Shown here piece after piece: positions 24,040 to 36,002 of a DNA stretch of 64,000 bases. The stretch covers positions 372,001-436,000 of the forward strand of contig BRXU01000035.1 in the NCBI GenBank assembly GCA_030267565.1, given 5' to 3'. The DNA comes from Pleodorina starrii. Taxonomy: Eukaryota > Chlorophyta > Chlorophyceae > Chlamydomonadales > Volvocaceae. The position numbers and the translations under genes are program-made. The notes below the pieces were generated by a model, which made no database searches, was not told where the DNA came from, and saw only the letters and a program-made list of their open reading frames with translations. The stretch's first letter is position 1. Each line of letters begins with the position of its first letter.

Positions 24040-25108
24040 AACGACACAACGTGCCTATGTACGTAGCTGCCGGATGCGGGGAGCTAGTCGGGAAGGCGGC
24101 CGCTGCGAGATGGATGGCCGAGTACAACAGGTGATCGTTGGGCTTGGGGCTTGAGAACGCAAGTATTACGAAAGCGCGATGCGTGCGCAGTCCCCACAGC
24201 GCGCGCCGGCGGCCGACGTGAAACGTGCGGGCTCGCGTCTGCTGGCTACGGCTCGCTCGCGCCCGGAAACAGAAGACCCGGTCTAAGGCCGTGACCTGGC
24301 GTCGGCGAAAACCAATGCAGCTCGATATCATAGCAGAGGACGAGAAATCAGCTACACGAAACAATTTGCGATGGCTTGGTGCCAGGATCCGGCAATTCTA
24401 TTCCAGAGAGGGCCCTGCGACCGGCGACAATGCTCCTTACCCGCCTGCCCTTAACCTAATTGGGCATGTTCAAGAATGAAATGAAATTTTGCATTCTACC
24501 CAGCACCAACCTGGCGCGCTGAGGCCGTAGAGCTGGTGGGAAGGCTCCGAAAGGTCCAGCCTTGGGCACGCTTCCGAAGAGGATATTGTCTGCCCCTCAA
24601 CCTGTGCCCGATGCTGATGAATGCAAGGCGCGATATGAAGGAATTTGTAGCATGACTCTCTACCGACACGGAACACATCGAGAGCGATCAACTTGCATGG
24701 GCATGACGGGGGAAGAGTGCAAAGGAGTGCAAAGCGACAAGACCGATGCTGTGCGACCCATGTATAGAGTTCAACCTAAATGGCCAGAGTTCAACCTAAA
24801 TGACCTTGGCAGCTTCCTTGGAACGAAGTCATCACCCACATTTGCCATTTTGAACAAGGTTTTCCGCGAACGACGGTTTTCATTGTGCCGTATGTACAAA
24901 GGTCGCGCGGTCGCCGCTTTCTTAAAGAAATGTTTTACAAAAATGATCAGCAACAATGAAAGGCTTAGAGCTACCGTTCGCCGCGGGATGTCATTCCTTG
25001 CGGCAACACGGCGACCCACGGGTCGGCCATCTCCGCGCTCGCGCCTGCGAGCATGTCGGTGCACTAACCGGGGTCTTTGCTGCTTCTTTAGAGTGGGCTC
25101 CAGAAGCT
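24040..25108. other. Region between the unrecognised gene and the minisatellite
   Basis: It should contain the promoter of the minus-strand gene. A plus-strand open frame from 24562 runs into the repeat array, but its first 170 codons have no recognisable motif and its remainder is translated repeat. No gene is supported. Base composition from 24290 to 25000 is less GC-rich than the flanks. Confidence 0.4.
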
Positions 25109-28100
25109 GTGTACGTGTGCGTGTGTACGTGTGCGTGTGTACGTGCGCGTGTGTACGTGTGCGTGTGTACGTGTGCGTGTGTACGTGTGCGTGTGTACGT
25201 GTGCGTGTGTACGTGTGCGTGTGTACGTGTGCGTGCGCGTGTGTACGTGTGCGTGTGTACGTGTGCGTGTGTACGTGTGCGTGTGTACGTGTGCGTGTGT
25301 ACGAGTGCGTGTGTGCGTGTGCGTGTGCACGTGTGCGTGTAAGCAGTAAATAAAGGCTTATCCCGCGGATGCTCAGGAGCCAGGCTTACAGTGCGTGTGT
25401 ACGTGTGCGTGTGTACGTGCGCGTGTGTACGTGTGCGTGTGTACGTGTGCGTGTGTACGTGTGCGTGTGTACGTGCGCGTGTGTACGTGTGCGTGTGTAC
25501 GTGTGCGTGTGTACGTGTGCGTGTGTACGTGTGCGTGTGTACGTGTGCGTGTGTACGTGTGCGTGTGTACGTGTGCGTGTGTACGTGTGCGTGTGTACGT
25601 GTGCGTGTGTGTGCGAGTGTGCGTGTGCGTGTGCGTGTGTGCGTGCGCGTGTGTACGTGTGCGTGTGTACGTGTGCGTGTGTACGTGTGCGTGTGTACGA
25701 GTGCGTGTGTGCGTGTGCGTGTGCACGTGTGCGTGTAAGCAGTAAATAAAGGCTTATCCCGCGGATGCTCAGGAGCCAGGCTTACAGTGCGTGTGTACGT
25801 GTGCGTGTGTACGTGTGCGTGTGTACGTGTGCGTTTGAACGTGTGCGTGTGTACGTGTGCGTGTGTACGTGTGCGTGTGTACGTGTGCGTGTGTACGTGT
25901 GCGTGTGTACGTGTGCGTGTGTACGTGTGCGTGTGTGTGCGAGTGTGCGTGTGCGTGTGCGTGTGTGCGTGTGCGTGTGTACGTGTGCGTGTGTACGTGT
26001 GCGTGTGTACGTGCGCGCGTGTACGTGCGCGTGTGTGCGTGTGCGTGTGCACGTGTGCGTGTGAACGTGTGCGTGTGTACGTGTGCGTGTGTACGTGTGC
26101 GTGTGTACGTGTGCGTGTGTACGTGTGCGTGTGTACGTGTGCGTGTGTGTGCGAGTGTGCGTGTGCGTGTGCGTGTGTGCGTGCGCGTGTGTACGTGTGC
26201 GTGTGTACGTGTGCGTGTGTACGTGTGCGTGTGTGCGTGTGCGTGTGCACGTGTGCGTGTAAGCAGTAAATAAAGGCTTATCCCGCGGATGCTCAGGAGC
26301 CAGGCTTACAGTGCGTGTGTACGTGTGCGTGTGTACGTGTGCGTGTGAACGTGTGCGTGTGTACGTGTGCGTGTGTACGTGTGCGTGTGTACGTGTGCGT
26401 GTGTACGTGTGCGTGTGTACGTGTGCGTGTGTGTGCGAGTGTGCGTGTGCGTGTAAATAAAGGCTTACCCCGCGGATGCTCAGGAGCCAGGCTTACAGTG
26501 CGTGTGTACGTGTGCGTGTGAACGTTTGCGTGTGTACGTGTGCGTGTGTACGCGTGCGTGTGTACGTGTGCGTGTGAACGTGTGCGTGTGTACGTGTGCG
26601 TGTGTACGTGTGCGTGTGTACGTGTGCGTGTGTACGTATGCGTGTGTACGTGTGCGTGTGTACGTGTGCGTGTGTACGTGTGCGTGTGTACGTGTGCGTG
26701 TGTACGTGCGCGTGTGTACGTGCGCGTGTGTACGTGTGCGTGTGTACGTGCGCGTGTGTACGTGCGCGTGTGTACGTGTGCGTGTGTACGTGTGCGTGTG
26801 TACGTGTGCGTGTGTACGTGTGCGTGTGTACGTGCGCGTGTGTACGTGCGCGTGTGTGCGTGTGCGTGTGTACGTGTGCGTGTGTACGTGTGCATGTGTA
26901 CGTGTGCGTGTGTACGTGTGCGTGTGTACGTGTGCGTGTGTACGTGTGCGTGTGTACGTGTGCGTGTGTACGTGTGCGTGTGTACGTGTGCGTGTGTGCG
27001 TGTACGTGTTGTGCGTGTGTGCGTGTATGTGTGTACGTGCGCGTGTGTACGTGTGCGTGTGTATGTGTGCGTGTGTACGTGTGCGTGTGTACGTGCGCGT
27101 GTGTACGTGTGCGTGTGTACGTGTGCGTGTGTACGTGCGCGTGTGTACGTGTGCGTGTGTACGTGTGCGTGTGTACGTGTGCGTGTGTACGTGTGCGTGT
27201 GTACGTGTGCGTGTGTACGTGTGCGTGTGTACGTGTGCGTGTGTACGTGTGCGTGTGTACGTGTGCGTGTGTACGTGTGCGTGTGTACGTGTGCGTGTGT
27301 GTGCGAGTGTGCGTGTGCGTGTGCGTGTGTGCGTGTGCGTGTGTACGTGTGCGTGTGTACGTGTGCGTGTGTACGTGCGCGTGTGTACGTGCGCGTGTGT
27401 GCGTGTGCGTGTGCACGTGTGCGTGTGAACGTGTGCGTGTGTACGTGTGCGTGTGTACGTGTGCGTGTGTACGTGTGCGTGTGTACGTGTGCGTGTGTAC
27501 GTGTGCGTGTGTGTGCGAGTGTGCGTGTGCGTGTGCGTGTGTGCGTGCGCGTGTGTACGTGTGCGTGTGTACGTGTGCGTGTGTACGTGTGCGTGTGTGC
27601 GTGTGCGTGTGCACGTGTGCGTGTAAGCAGTAAATAAAGGCTTATCCCGCGGATGCTCAGGAGCCAGGCTTACAGTGCGTGTGTACGTGTGCGTGTGTAC
27701 GTGTGCGTGTGAACGTGTGCGTGTGTACGTGTGCGTGTGTACGTGTGCGTGTGTACGTGTGCGTGTGTACGTGTGCGTGTGTACGTGTGCGTGTGTGTGC
27801 GAGTGTGCGTGTGCGTGTAAATAAAGGCTTATCCCGCGGATGCTCAGGAGCCAGGCTTACAGTGCGTGTGTACGTGTGCGTGTGAACGTTTGCGTGTGTA
27901 CGTGTGCGTGTGTACGCGTGCGTGTGTACGTGTGCGTGTGAACGTGTGCGTGTGTACGTGTGCGTGTGTACGTGTGCGTGTGTACGTGTGCGTGTGTACG
28001 TATGCGTGTGTACGTGTGCGTGTGTACGTGTGCGTGTGTACGTGTGCGTGTGTACGTGTGCGTGTGTACGTGCGCGTGTGTACGTGCGCGTGTGTACGTG

Positions 28101-28390
28101 TGCGTGTGTACGTGCGCGTGTGTACGTGCGCGTGTGTACGTGTGCGTGTGTACGTGTGCGTGTGTACGTGTGCGTGTGTACGTGTGCGTGTGTACGTGCG
28201 CGTGTGTACGTGCGCGTGTGTGCGTGTGCGTGTGTACGTGTGCGTGTGTACGTGTGCATGTGTACGTGTGCGTGTGTACGTGTGCGTGTGTACGTGTGCG
28301 TGTGTACGTGTGCGTGTGTACGTGTGCGTGTGTACGTGTGCGTGTGTACGTGTGCGTGTGTGCGTGTACGTGTTGTGCGTGTGTGCGTGT

Positions 28391-28801
28391 AGAAAGAAAG
28401 TTTACACTGGACCGTAAGCCCGAGCGTGGGTTAAGGGAACAGACTGATGCCTCTTCGGCGGGTACTTTCAGCCCATTACCGCGGTGACCGCCTTTTTGAC
28501 TAAGATGGGTTGCTTCTCCCACCCACTCCGTGTCTGGGCTCCGTCTCACTCGGATCACATCTGGGTACCCGCACGCACTTTTCCCAGATATGCCAGACAC
28601 ATCATTGTTGAACATTCAACCGTGATGAGTTCTACCAGTGCAGGGGACAGGGACATGGCTAAAGAGCCATGCGATCACCTGCTGTTCGTTCCCACACCAG
28701 GGCCCCCATCGGTCACCCAGCCCTCTGCGAAGGCCGGGATCGAACTGGTGACCTCTCGGTCACCAATTTAGTGCCCTAACTCTCAGGCACTCCTAGGGGA
28801 T
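28391..28801 (-). mobile_element. tRNA-derived SINE (411 bp) inside the minisatellite
   Basis: Read on the minus strand it begins with a tRNA-like head: an A-box-like stretch near AGTTAGGGCACTAAATTGG and a B-box AGTTCGATCCC about 45 nt later, the internal RNA polymerase III promoter. The body then runs to a 3' end TTTCTTTCT. It is flanked by a 12-bp target duplication, GTGTGTGCGTGT, at 28379-28390 and 28802-28813. Homologous positions of the array near 27015 and 30147 lack the insert. No coding capacity is expected. Confidence 0.85.
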
Positions 28802-30609
28802 GTGTGTGCGTGTATGTGTGTACGTGCGCGTGTGTACGTGTGCGTGTGTATGTGTGCGTGTGTACGTGTGCGTGTGTACGTGCGCGTGTGTACGTGTGCG
28901 TGTGTACGTGTGCGTGTGTACGTGCGCGTGTGTACGTGTGCGTGTGTACGTGTGCGTGTGTACGTGTGCGTGTGTACGTGTGCGTGTGTACGTGTGCGTG
29001 TGTACGTGTGCGTGTGTACGTGTGCGTGTGTACGTGTGCGTGTGTACGTGTGCGTGTGTACGTGTGCGTGTGTACGTGTGCGTGTGTGTGCGAGTGTGCG
29101 TGTGCGTGTGCGTGTGTGCGTGTGCGTGTGTACGTGTGCGTGTGTACGTGTGCGTGTGTACGTGCGCGTGTGTACGTGCGCGTGTGTGCGTGTGCGTGTG
29201 CACGTGTGCGTGTGAACGTGTGCGTGTGTACGTGTGCGTGTGTACGTGTGCGTGTGTACGTGTGCGTGTGTACGTGTGCGTGTGTACGTGTGCGTGTGTG
29301 TGCGAGTGTGCGTGTGCGTGTGCGTGTGTGCGTGCGCGTGTGTACGTGTGCGTGTGTACGTGTGCGTGTGTACGTGTGCGTGTGTGCGTGTGCGTGTGCA
29401 CGTGTGCGTGTAAGCAGTAAATAAAGGCTTATCCCGCGGATGCTCAGGAGCCAGGCTTACAGTGCGTGTGTACGTGTGCGTGTGTACGTGTGCGTGTGTA
29501 CGTGTGCGTGTGAACGTGTGCGTGTGTACGTGTGCGTGTGTACGTGTGCGTGTGTACGTGTGCGTGTGTACGTGTGCGTGTGTACGTGTGCGTGTGTGTG
29601 CGAGTGTGCGTGTGCGTGTAAATAAAGGCTTATCCCGCGGATGCTCAGGAGCCAGGCTTACAGTGCGTGTGTACGTGTGCGTGTGAACGTTTGCGTGTGT
29701 ACGTGTGCGTGTGTACGCGTGCGTGTGTACGTGTGCGTGTGTACGTGTGCGTGTGTACGTGTGCGTGTGTACGTATGCGTGTGTACGTGTGCGTGTGTAC
29801 GTGTGCGTGTGTACGTGTGCGTGTGTACGTGTGCGTGTGTACGTGCGCGTGTGTACGTGCGCGTGTGTACGTGTGCGTGTGTACGTGCGCGTGTGTACGT
29901 GCGCGTGTGTACGTGTGCGTGTGTACGTGTGCGTGTGTACGTGTGCGTGTGTACGTGTGCGTGTGTACGTGCGCGTGTGTACGTGCGCGTGTGTGCGTGT
30001 GCGTGTGTACGTGTGCGTGTGTACGTGTGCATGTGTACGTGTGCGTGTGTACGTGTGCGTGTGTACGTGTGCGTGTGTACGTGTGCGTGTGTACGTGTGC
30101 GTGTGTACGTGTGCGTGTGTACGTGTGCGTGTGTGCGTGTACGTGTTGTGCGTGTGTGCGTGTATGTGTGTACGTGCGCGTGTGTACGTGTGCGTGTGTA
30201 TGTGTGCGTGTGTACGTGTGCGTGTGTACGTGTGCGTGTGTACGTGCGCGTGTGTACGTGTGCGTGTGTACGTGTGCGTGTGTACGTGCGCGTGTGTACG
30301 TGTGCGTGTGTACGTGTGCGTGTGTACGTGTGCGTGTGTACGTGTGCGTGTGTACGTGTGCGTGTGTACGTGTGCGTGTGTACGTGTGCGTGTGTACGTG
30401 TGCGTGTGTACGTGTGCGTGTGTGTGCGAGTGTGCGTGTGCGTGTGCGTGTGTGCGTGCGCGTGTGTACGTGTGCGTGTGTACGTGTGCGTGTGTACGTG
30501 TGCGTGTGTACGAGTGCGTGTGTGCGTGTGCGTGTGCACGTGTGCGTGTAAGCAGTAAATAAAGGCTTATCCCGCGGATGCTCAGGAGCCAGGCTTAGAG
30601 TGCGTGTGT

Positions 30610-31204
30610 CCATGCTTGGTCGAATTGGTAATGGGTAGATGTGGGTTCGAATCCCACCGCTGGCCCCTGGCACTAGCCAGGGTAAAATAACGGTGAGTCC
30701 GGCCCGCTAAACTCCGGATCGTGCAGGGGCGCTCGAGAAAATGTCCCAGATCAATCAGTCCGCCCGTCAGGTCTGATTCACCCTGGTGATCGCGCCGAAC
30801 GGAGAAGAAATTACTCCCTAGGCCCGGTCCCCTTAACATACGCGAGAGTCTGTCTCCGCGTAAAATTAATTAAGTCTGCGCAGCTCAATTGGTAGAGCAC
30901 TCGCTTGTCAATTCGATGGTCATGGGTTCGATCCCATGCTTGGTCGAATTGGTAATGGGTAGATGTGGGTTCGAATCCCACCGCTGGCCCCTGGCAATAG
31001 CCAGGGTAAAATAACGGTGAGTCCGGCCCGCTAAACTCCGGATCGTGCAGGGGCGCTCGAGAAAATGTCCCAGATCAATCAGTCCGCCCGTCAGGTCTGA
31101 TTCACCCTGGTGATCGCGCCGAACGGAGAAGAAATTACTCCCTAGGCCCGGTCCCCTTAACACACGCGAGAGTCTGTCTCCGCGTAAAATTAATTAATTA
31201 ATAC
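30610..31204 (+). mobile_element. Head-to-tail pair of tRNA-derived SINE copies
   Basis: Two copies of one SINE family lie in tandem. The second, from about 30874, is full length: its head contains GCTCAATTGGTAGAGC (A box), a TTGTCAA anticodon-like loop (Asp-type GTC) and GGTTCGATCCC (B box), followed by a second B-box-like GGTTCGAATCC. The first copy (30610-30873) starts within the head and is 5'-truncated. Both end in (TTAA)-type tails. The pair is bounded by AGTGCGTGTGT at 30599-30609 and 31205-31215, an 11-bp duplication, suggesting insertion as one unit. A third family member lies at 51503-51832. Confidence 0.85.
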
Positions 31205-33940
31205 AGTGCGTGTGTACGTGTGCGTGTGTACGTGTGCGTGTGTACGTGTGCGTGTGTACGTGTGCGTTTGAACGTGTGCGTGTGTACGTGTGCGTGTGTG
31301 CGTGTGTACGTGTGCGTGTGTACGTGTGCGTGTGTGTGCGAGTGTGCGTGTGCGTGTGTGCGTGTGCGTGTGTACGTGTGCGTGTGTACGTGCGCGTGTG
31401 TACGTGCGCGTGTGTGCGTGTGCGTGTGCACGTGTGCGTGTGAACGTGTGCGTGTGTACGTGTGCGTGTGTACGTGTGCGTGTGTACGTGTGCGTGTGTA
31501 CGTGTGCGTGTGTACGTGTGCGTGTGTGTGCGAGTGTGCGTGTGCGTGTGCGTGTGTGCGTGCGCGTGTGTACGTGTGCGTGTGTACGTGTGCGTGTGTA
31601 CGTGTGCGTGTGTACGTGTGCGTGTGTGCGTGTGCGTGTGCACGTGTGCGTGTAAGCAGTAAATAAAGGCTTATCCCGCGGATGCTCAGGAGCCAGGCTT
31701 ACAGTGCGTGTGTACGTGTGCGTGTGTACGTGTGCGTGTGTACGTGTGCGTGTGAACGTGTGCGTGTGTACGTGTGCGTGTGTACGTGTGCGTGTGTACG
31801 TGTGCGTGTGTACGTGTGCGTGTGTACGTGTGCGTGTGTACGTGTGCGTGTGTGTGCTAGTGTGCGTGTGCGTGTAAATAAAGGCTTATCCCGCGGATGC
31901 TCAGGAGCCAGGCTTACAGTGCGTGTGTACGTGTGCGTGTGAACGTTTGCGTGTGTACGTGTGCGTGTGTACGTGTGCGTGTGTACGTGTGCGTGTGTAC
32001 GTATGCGTGTGTACGTGTGCGTGTGTACGTGTGCGTGTGTACGTGTGCGTGTGTACGTGTGCGTGTGTACGTGCGCGTGTGTACGTGCGCGTGTGTACGT
32101 GTGCGTGTGTACGTGCGCGTGTGTACGTGCGCGTGTGTACGTGTGCGTGTGTACGTGTGCGTGTGTACGTGTGCGTGTGTACGTGTGCGTGTGTACGTGC
32201 GCGTGTGTACGTGCGCGTGTGTGCGTGTGCGTGTGTACGTGTGCGTGTGTACGTGTGCATGTGTACGTGTGCGTGTGTACGTGTGCGTGTGTACGTGTGC
32301 GTGTGTACGTGTGCGTGTGTACGTGTGCGTGTGTACGTGTGCGTGTGTACGTGTGCGTGTGTACGTGTGCGTGTGTGCGTGTACGTGTTGTGCGTGTGTG
32401 CGTGTATGTGTGTACGTGCGCGTGTGTACGTGTGCGTGTGTATGTGTGCGTGTGTACGTGTGCGTGTGTGCGTGTGCGTGTGTACGTGTGCGTGTGTGCG
32501 TGTGCGTGTGTACGTGTGCGTGTGTACGTGTGCGTGTGTACGTGTGCGTGTGTACGTGTGCGTGTGTACGTGTGCGTGTGTACGTGTGCGTGTGTACGTG
32601 TGCGTGTGTACGTGTGCATGTGTACGTGCGCGTGTATACGTGCGCGTGTGTGCGTGTGCGTGTGTACGTGTGCGTGTGTACGTGTACATGTGTACGTGTG
32701 CGTGTGTACGTGTGCGTGTGTACGTGTGCGTGTGTACGTGTGCGTGTGTACGTGTGCGTGTGTACGTGTGCGTGTGTGCGTGTACGTGTTGTGCGTGTGT
32801 GCGTGTACGTGTGTACGTGCGCGTGTGTACGTGTGCGTGTGTACGTGTGCGTGTGTACGTGTGCGTGTGTGCGTGTGCGTGTGTACGTGTGCGTGTGTGC
32901 GTGTGCGTGTGTACGTGTGCGTGTGTACGTGTGCGTGTGTACGTGTGCGTGTGTGCGTGTGCGTGTGTACGTGTGCGTGTGTACGTATGCGTGTGTACGT
33001 GTGCGTGTGTACGTGTGCGTGTGTACGTGTGCGTATGTACGTGTGCGTGTGTACGTGTGCGTGTGTACGTATGCGTGTGTACGTGCACGTGTGTACGTGC
33101 GCGTGTGTACTTGCGCGTGTGTACGTGTGCGTGTGTACGTGTGCGTGTGTGCGTGCGCGTGTGTGCGTGCGCGTGTGTGCCTGTGCGTGTGTGCGTGTGC
33201 GTGTGTACGTGTGCGTGTGTACGTGTGTACGTGTGCGTGTGTACGTGCGCGTGTGTGCCTGTGCGTGTGTGCGTGTGCGTGTGTGCGTGTGCGTGTGTAC
33301 GTGTGCGTGTGTACGTGTGCGTGTGTACGTGTGCGTGTGTACGTGTGCGTGTGTGCGTGTGCGTGTGTGCCTGTGCGTGTGTACGTGTGTGCGTGCGCGT
33401 GTGTGCGTGTGCGTGTGTACGTGTGCGTGTGTACGTGTGCGTGTGTACGTGTGCGTGTGTACGTGTGCGTGTGTACGTGTGCGTGTGTACGTGTGCGTGT
33501 GTACGTGTGCGTGTGTACGTGTGCGTGTGTACGTGTGCGTGTGTACGTGCGCGTGTGTACGTGCGCGTGTGTGCGTGTGTACGTGTGTACGTGTGTGTGT
33601 GTACGTGTGCATGTGTACGTGTGCGTGTGTACGTGTGCGTGTGTACGTGTGCGTGTGTGCGTGTGTATGTGTGCGTGTGCGTGTGTACGTGTGCGTGTGT
33701 ACGTGTGCGTGTGTGCGTGTACGTGTTGTGCGTGTGTGCGTGTACGTGTTGTGCGTGTGCGTGTGTACGTGTGTACGTGCGCGTGTGTACGTGTGCGTGT
33801 GTACGTGTGCGTGTGTGCGTGTGTATGTGTGCGTGTGTGCCTGTGCGTGTGTGCCTGTGCGTGTGTACGTGTGCATGTGTACGTATGCGTGTGTGCGTGT
33901 GTACGTGTGCGTGTGCGTGTGTACGGACTAGGCAGCCGGA

Positions 33941-35941
33941 ATGCAGCGCCCCGAGCCGATTACATTATTCGTTTTACGATATGCACGGAGCTATGGCAGG
34001 TCCGGCTCATCTGACGCTGGTCCCTTTCCTGCTCGCGCATCGGGTGCACCCTTGCTTCTCTCTGACCGTGCAGACGCCAAGCTTCCCAAGAAGCTGTCGG
34101 ACGTGAAGATCAACCCCGCGGTGGCCGCCACCTTTGCCAACATCAGCATCCCATCGTCCAGCAGCGCCTCCAGCCTGGGTGCGTACCAACGTGCCCGCGC
34201 TGTCCGTACCTGTCTTGTCCTCACCTGCTATCAAGACTTCAAGGCCGTCGCGACGCTAGGATTCCACAAAGCATCCGCCCATGTCATTAGAGCCCAACGG
34301 TTGGCATCCTGTTGCAAGGGGCTACGCGTATCGAACCGTGCCATCCTGCAACCTTCCTTGCAGGCAAGCTGGCACCGCCGCCAGCCCCAGGCGTTCCCGT
34401 CAAGCCAGGTGTCCCGCAGCAGAGCAGCAGCAACTCGCTGGACCTCTTTGGGGAGCCGATTTCCGACACGCAGCCGGCGGCCCAGCCGTCGCAGCAGCAG
34501 GGCGGCGCCGCGGCCGTGGGCCTGGACTGGGACGCCGCCTTCGGGACTGCGGAGCCGAGCGGCGCGTCCACGACTACAACCGCTGTCACTGGAGGACCAA
34601 GCGCCGATCCCTTCGCGGACTTCGCGGGCGCGGCTCCGGCGGCACCGGCGCCGGCGCCGGCCGCTGCACCTTCCGGGGTGAGCTTTGGGGAAGTGTGATC
34701 CCTTACCGGAAGGGTTGTGGTGCCGAAAATGGCCACAAGGCGTTTGCACCAACCCATACTTCGACGGATGGGCTGAAGGTCCCCGACCATGTAGTGGCTA
34801 ATGGCAACGTGAAACGAACTAACTGAAGTTGATGACCTCGCTACGTAACACTACAGGGTTTCGACTCGCTCTTTGGCGCTGGAGGCGGCGGCAGCAGCAG
34901 CAGTGTAACGACTACCGCCACGGGCGCCAGCGGCCGGCCGCCAGTGCGGCCCCCTCTTTCATTAGACGACTTTGCCGAGCTGGGCGACCCATCCCCAGCG
35001 GCGGCCCCCCGGCAACGGGCTTGCCATCTCTCACAGCACCTGCCGCAGATCCCTTCGGAGCACTGGCGTCGTCCTCATCTACAGGCCTAGCAATGTCAAT
35101 GTCTGCAGCGGCGGCAGTACGGCCAGCACCAGCCACAGGCGCGGATCCCTTCGCGGCGCTGTCCGCGCCGCGGGCTGCTGCACCCGCACCGATGGCGCCG
35201 CCACTAGTGAGGCCTGCACCGGGAGCGCCCCTGCCGTTCGATGCTTTTGGGGCGGCCCCGCCGCAGCCGGCGCGGACACCGCAGCCCCCGGCAGCAGCGG
35301 CCGACCCCTTTGCGGTGCTTGCTTCCTCATCCACGCCGGCGCCTGTGCCGATGGCATCCGCGGCGCGGCACGCCCCGCAGCCCGCGGCGGCGGCGCCGTT
35401 TGACCCTTTCATGTCGGCGCCTGCGGCCATGAGGCCGGCCGCGCCGAAGCCTGTGTTCGATGCATTTGGGTCGGCGTCTGCGGCCCCACCGCAGGCGGCG
35501 GCGAGCAGCTTTGACGATTTCTTCGGGGCGAGCTCCTCAGCGCAAGCCGGTGCGTGATTGCCTGGCGTGGCACAGCATGGCGTATTCAACCTGCACTTTA
35601 TTGGCCTCGCCGTGGACGTCTATCCACTGGTCACCAGTGTATCCACTGTCGCTGCAGCCACATTTTCAACATCGCCGCGTCCACATTTATTTAGTACCGC
35701 ACTTACCGAAACGAACTCCCTGTCGTCCTCAACCCCAGGTCCGGCGCCCGCTCAAGTCACGGCGGACCTATTCGCGGGCGCGTCATTCACCGCCGCCTTC
35801 CCGCCGCCTCCGGCGCCCGCCGCTGCTGCAACACCGGCAGCTGCAGCCAACGGAGCCGCCATGGCCATGAACAAGACGGGGGCTGCACATGGTTCCGCCG
35901 GGCACAAGAACACTGACCCATTCGCTGGCCTCGGCTTTTAG
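33941..35941 (+). CDS. Ala/Pro-rich protein with DPF/FDxF motifs, endocytic-adaptor-like tail
   Basis: Exons 33941-34178, 34364-34677, 34857-35549 and 35739-35941. The first includes [19 protein letters not shown]. The rest is low complexity with many short clathrin/AP2-adaptor-type motifs: [62 protein letters not shown], ending DPFAGLGF. Such tails occur in epsin/AP180-type, ArfGAP and SCY1-like proteins; no folded domain is visible here to choose among them. The ATG at 33941 is in frame but lies only 15 bp after the minisatellite, so either the gene starts there or upstream exons lie beyond the array. Exon 3 needs one extra base to keep frame; the likely site is the run of six C at 35005-35010. 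Confidence 0.6.
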
Positions 35942-35946
35942 TGCTT

Positions 35947-36002
35947 CAATAACATCCTGAATTTATAGAAGGGGCAATAACATCCTGAATTTATAGAAGG
36001 GG
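35947..36002. repeat. 28-bp direct tandem repeat, two copies
   Basis: Two adjacent, apparently identical 28-bp copies (35947-35974 and 35975-36002), AT-rich with core CATCCTGAATTTATAG, lie just after the stop codon of the DPF-motif gene and probably within its 3' UTR. Confidence 0.9.

Larger units (their letters stand above)
25109..33925. repeat. 8.8-kb minisatellite, 14-bp alternating purine-pyrimidine unit
   Basis: The base unit is GTGTACGTGTGCGT, a strict purine-pyrimidine alternation; most variants (C for T, G for A) keep it. Because 14 is not a multiple of 3 and the unit has no stop codon in any frame, all six frames stay open for long distances (up to 727 codons); these are not genes. 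The array is divided by 11 copies of a roughly 50-bp spacer at about 25338, 25735, 26259, 26453, 27623, 27818, 29410, 29618, 30548, 31652 and 31874. Full-length spacers open with GTAAGC and nearly all close with GCTTAC. Spacers at 26259 and 27623 bound a block of 1364 bp that is repeated downstream. SINE insertions interrupt it at 28391-28801 and 30610-31204. After about 31900 the units become more varied. Confidence 0.97.

Noticed and set aside
24562..25353. Plus-strand 263-codon frame reading into the array
   Set aside because: Its C-terminal third is translated repeat and the rest has no recognisable motif or splice partner.
30874..30945. A functional tRNA-Asp gene
   Set aside because: The tRNA-like head has A and B boxes and a GTC-type anticodon loop, but it is the 5' end of a multi-copy SINE and runs directly into the SINE body, so it is not annotated as a tRNA gene.
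25109..33925. Very long open frames (up to 727 codons, Cys/Val/Arg-rich or His/Thr-rich) on both strands
   Set aside because: They are translations of a stop-free 14-bp repeat; every frame on both strands is open, which marks them as artefacts.
25109..33925. CRISPR-like array because of regular spacers
   Set aside because: The spacers are near-identical copies, the repeats are 14-bp minisatellite units and the context is a eukaryotic nuclear genome.
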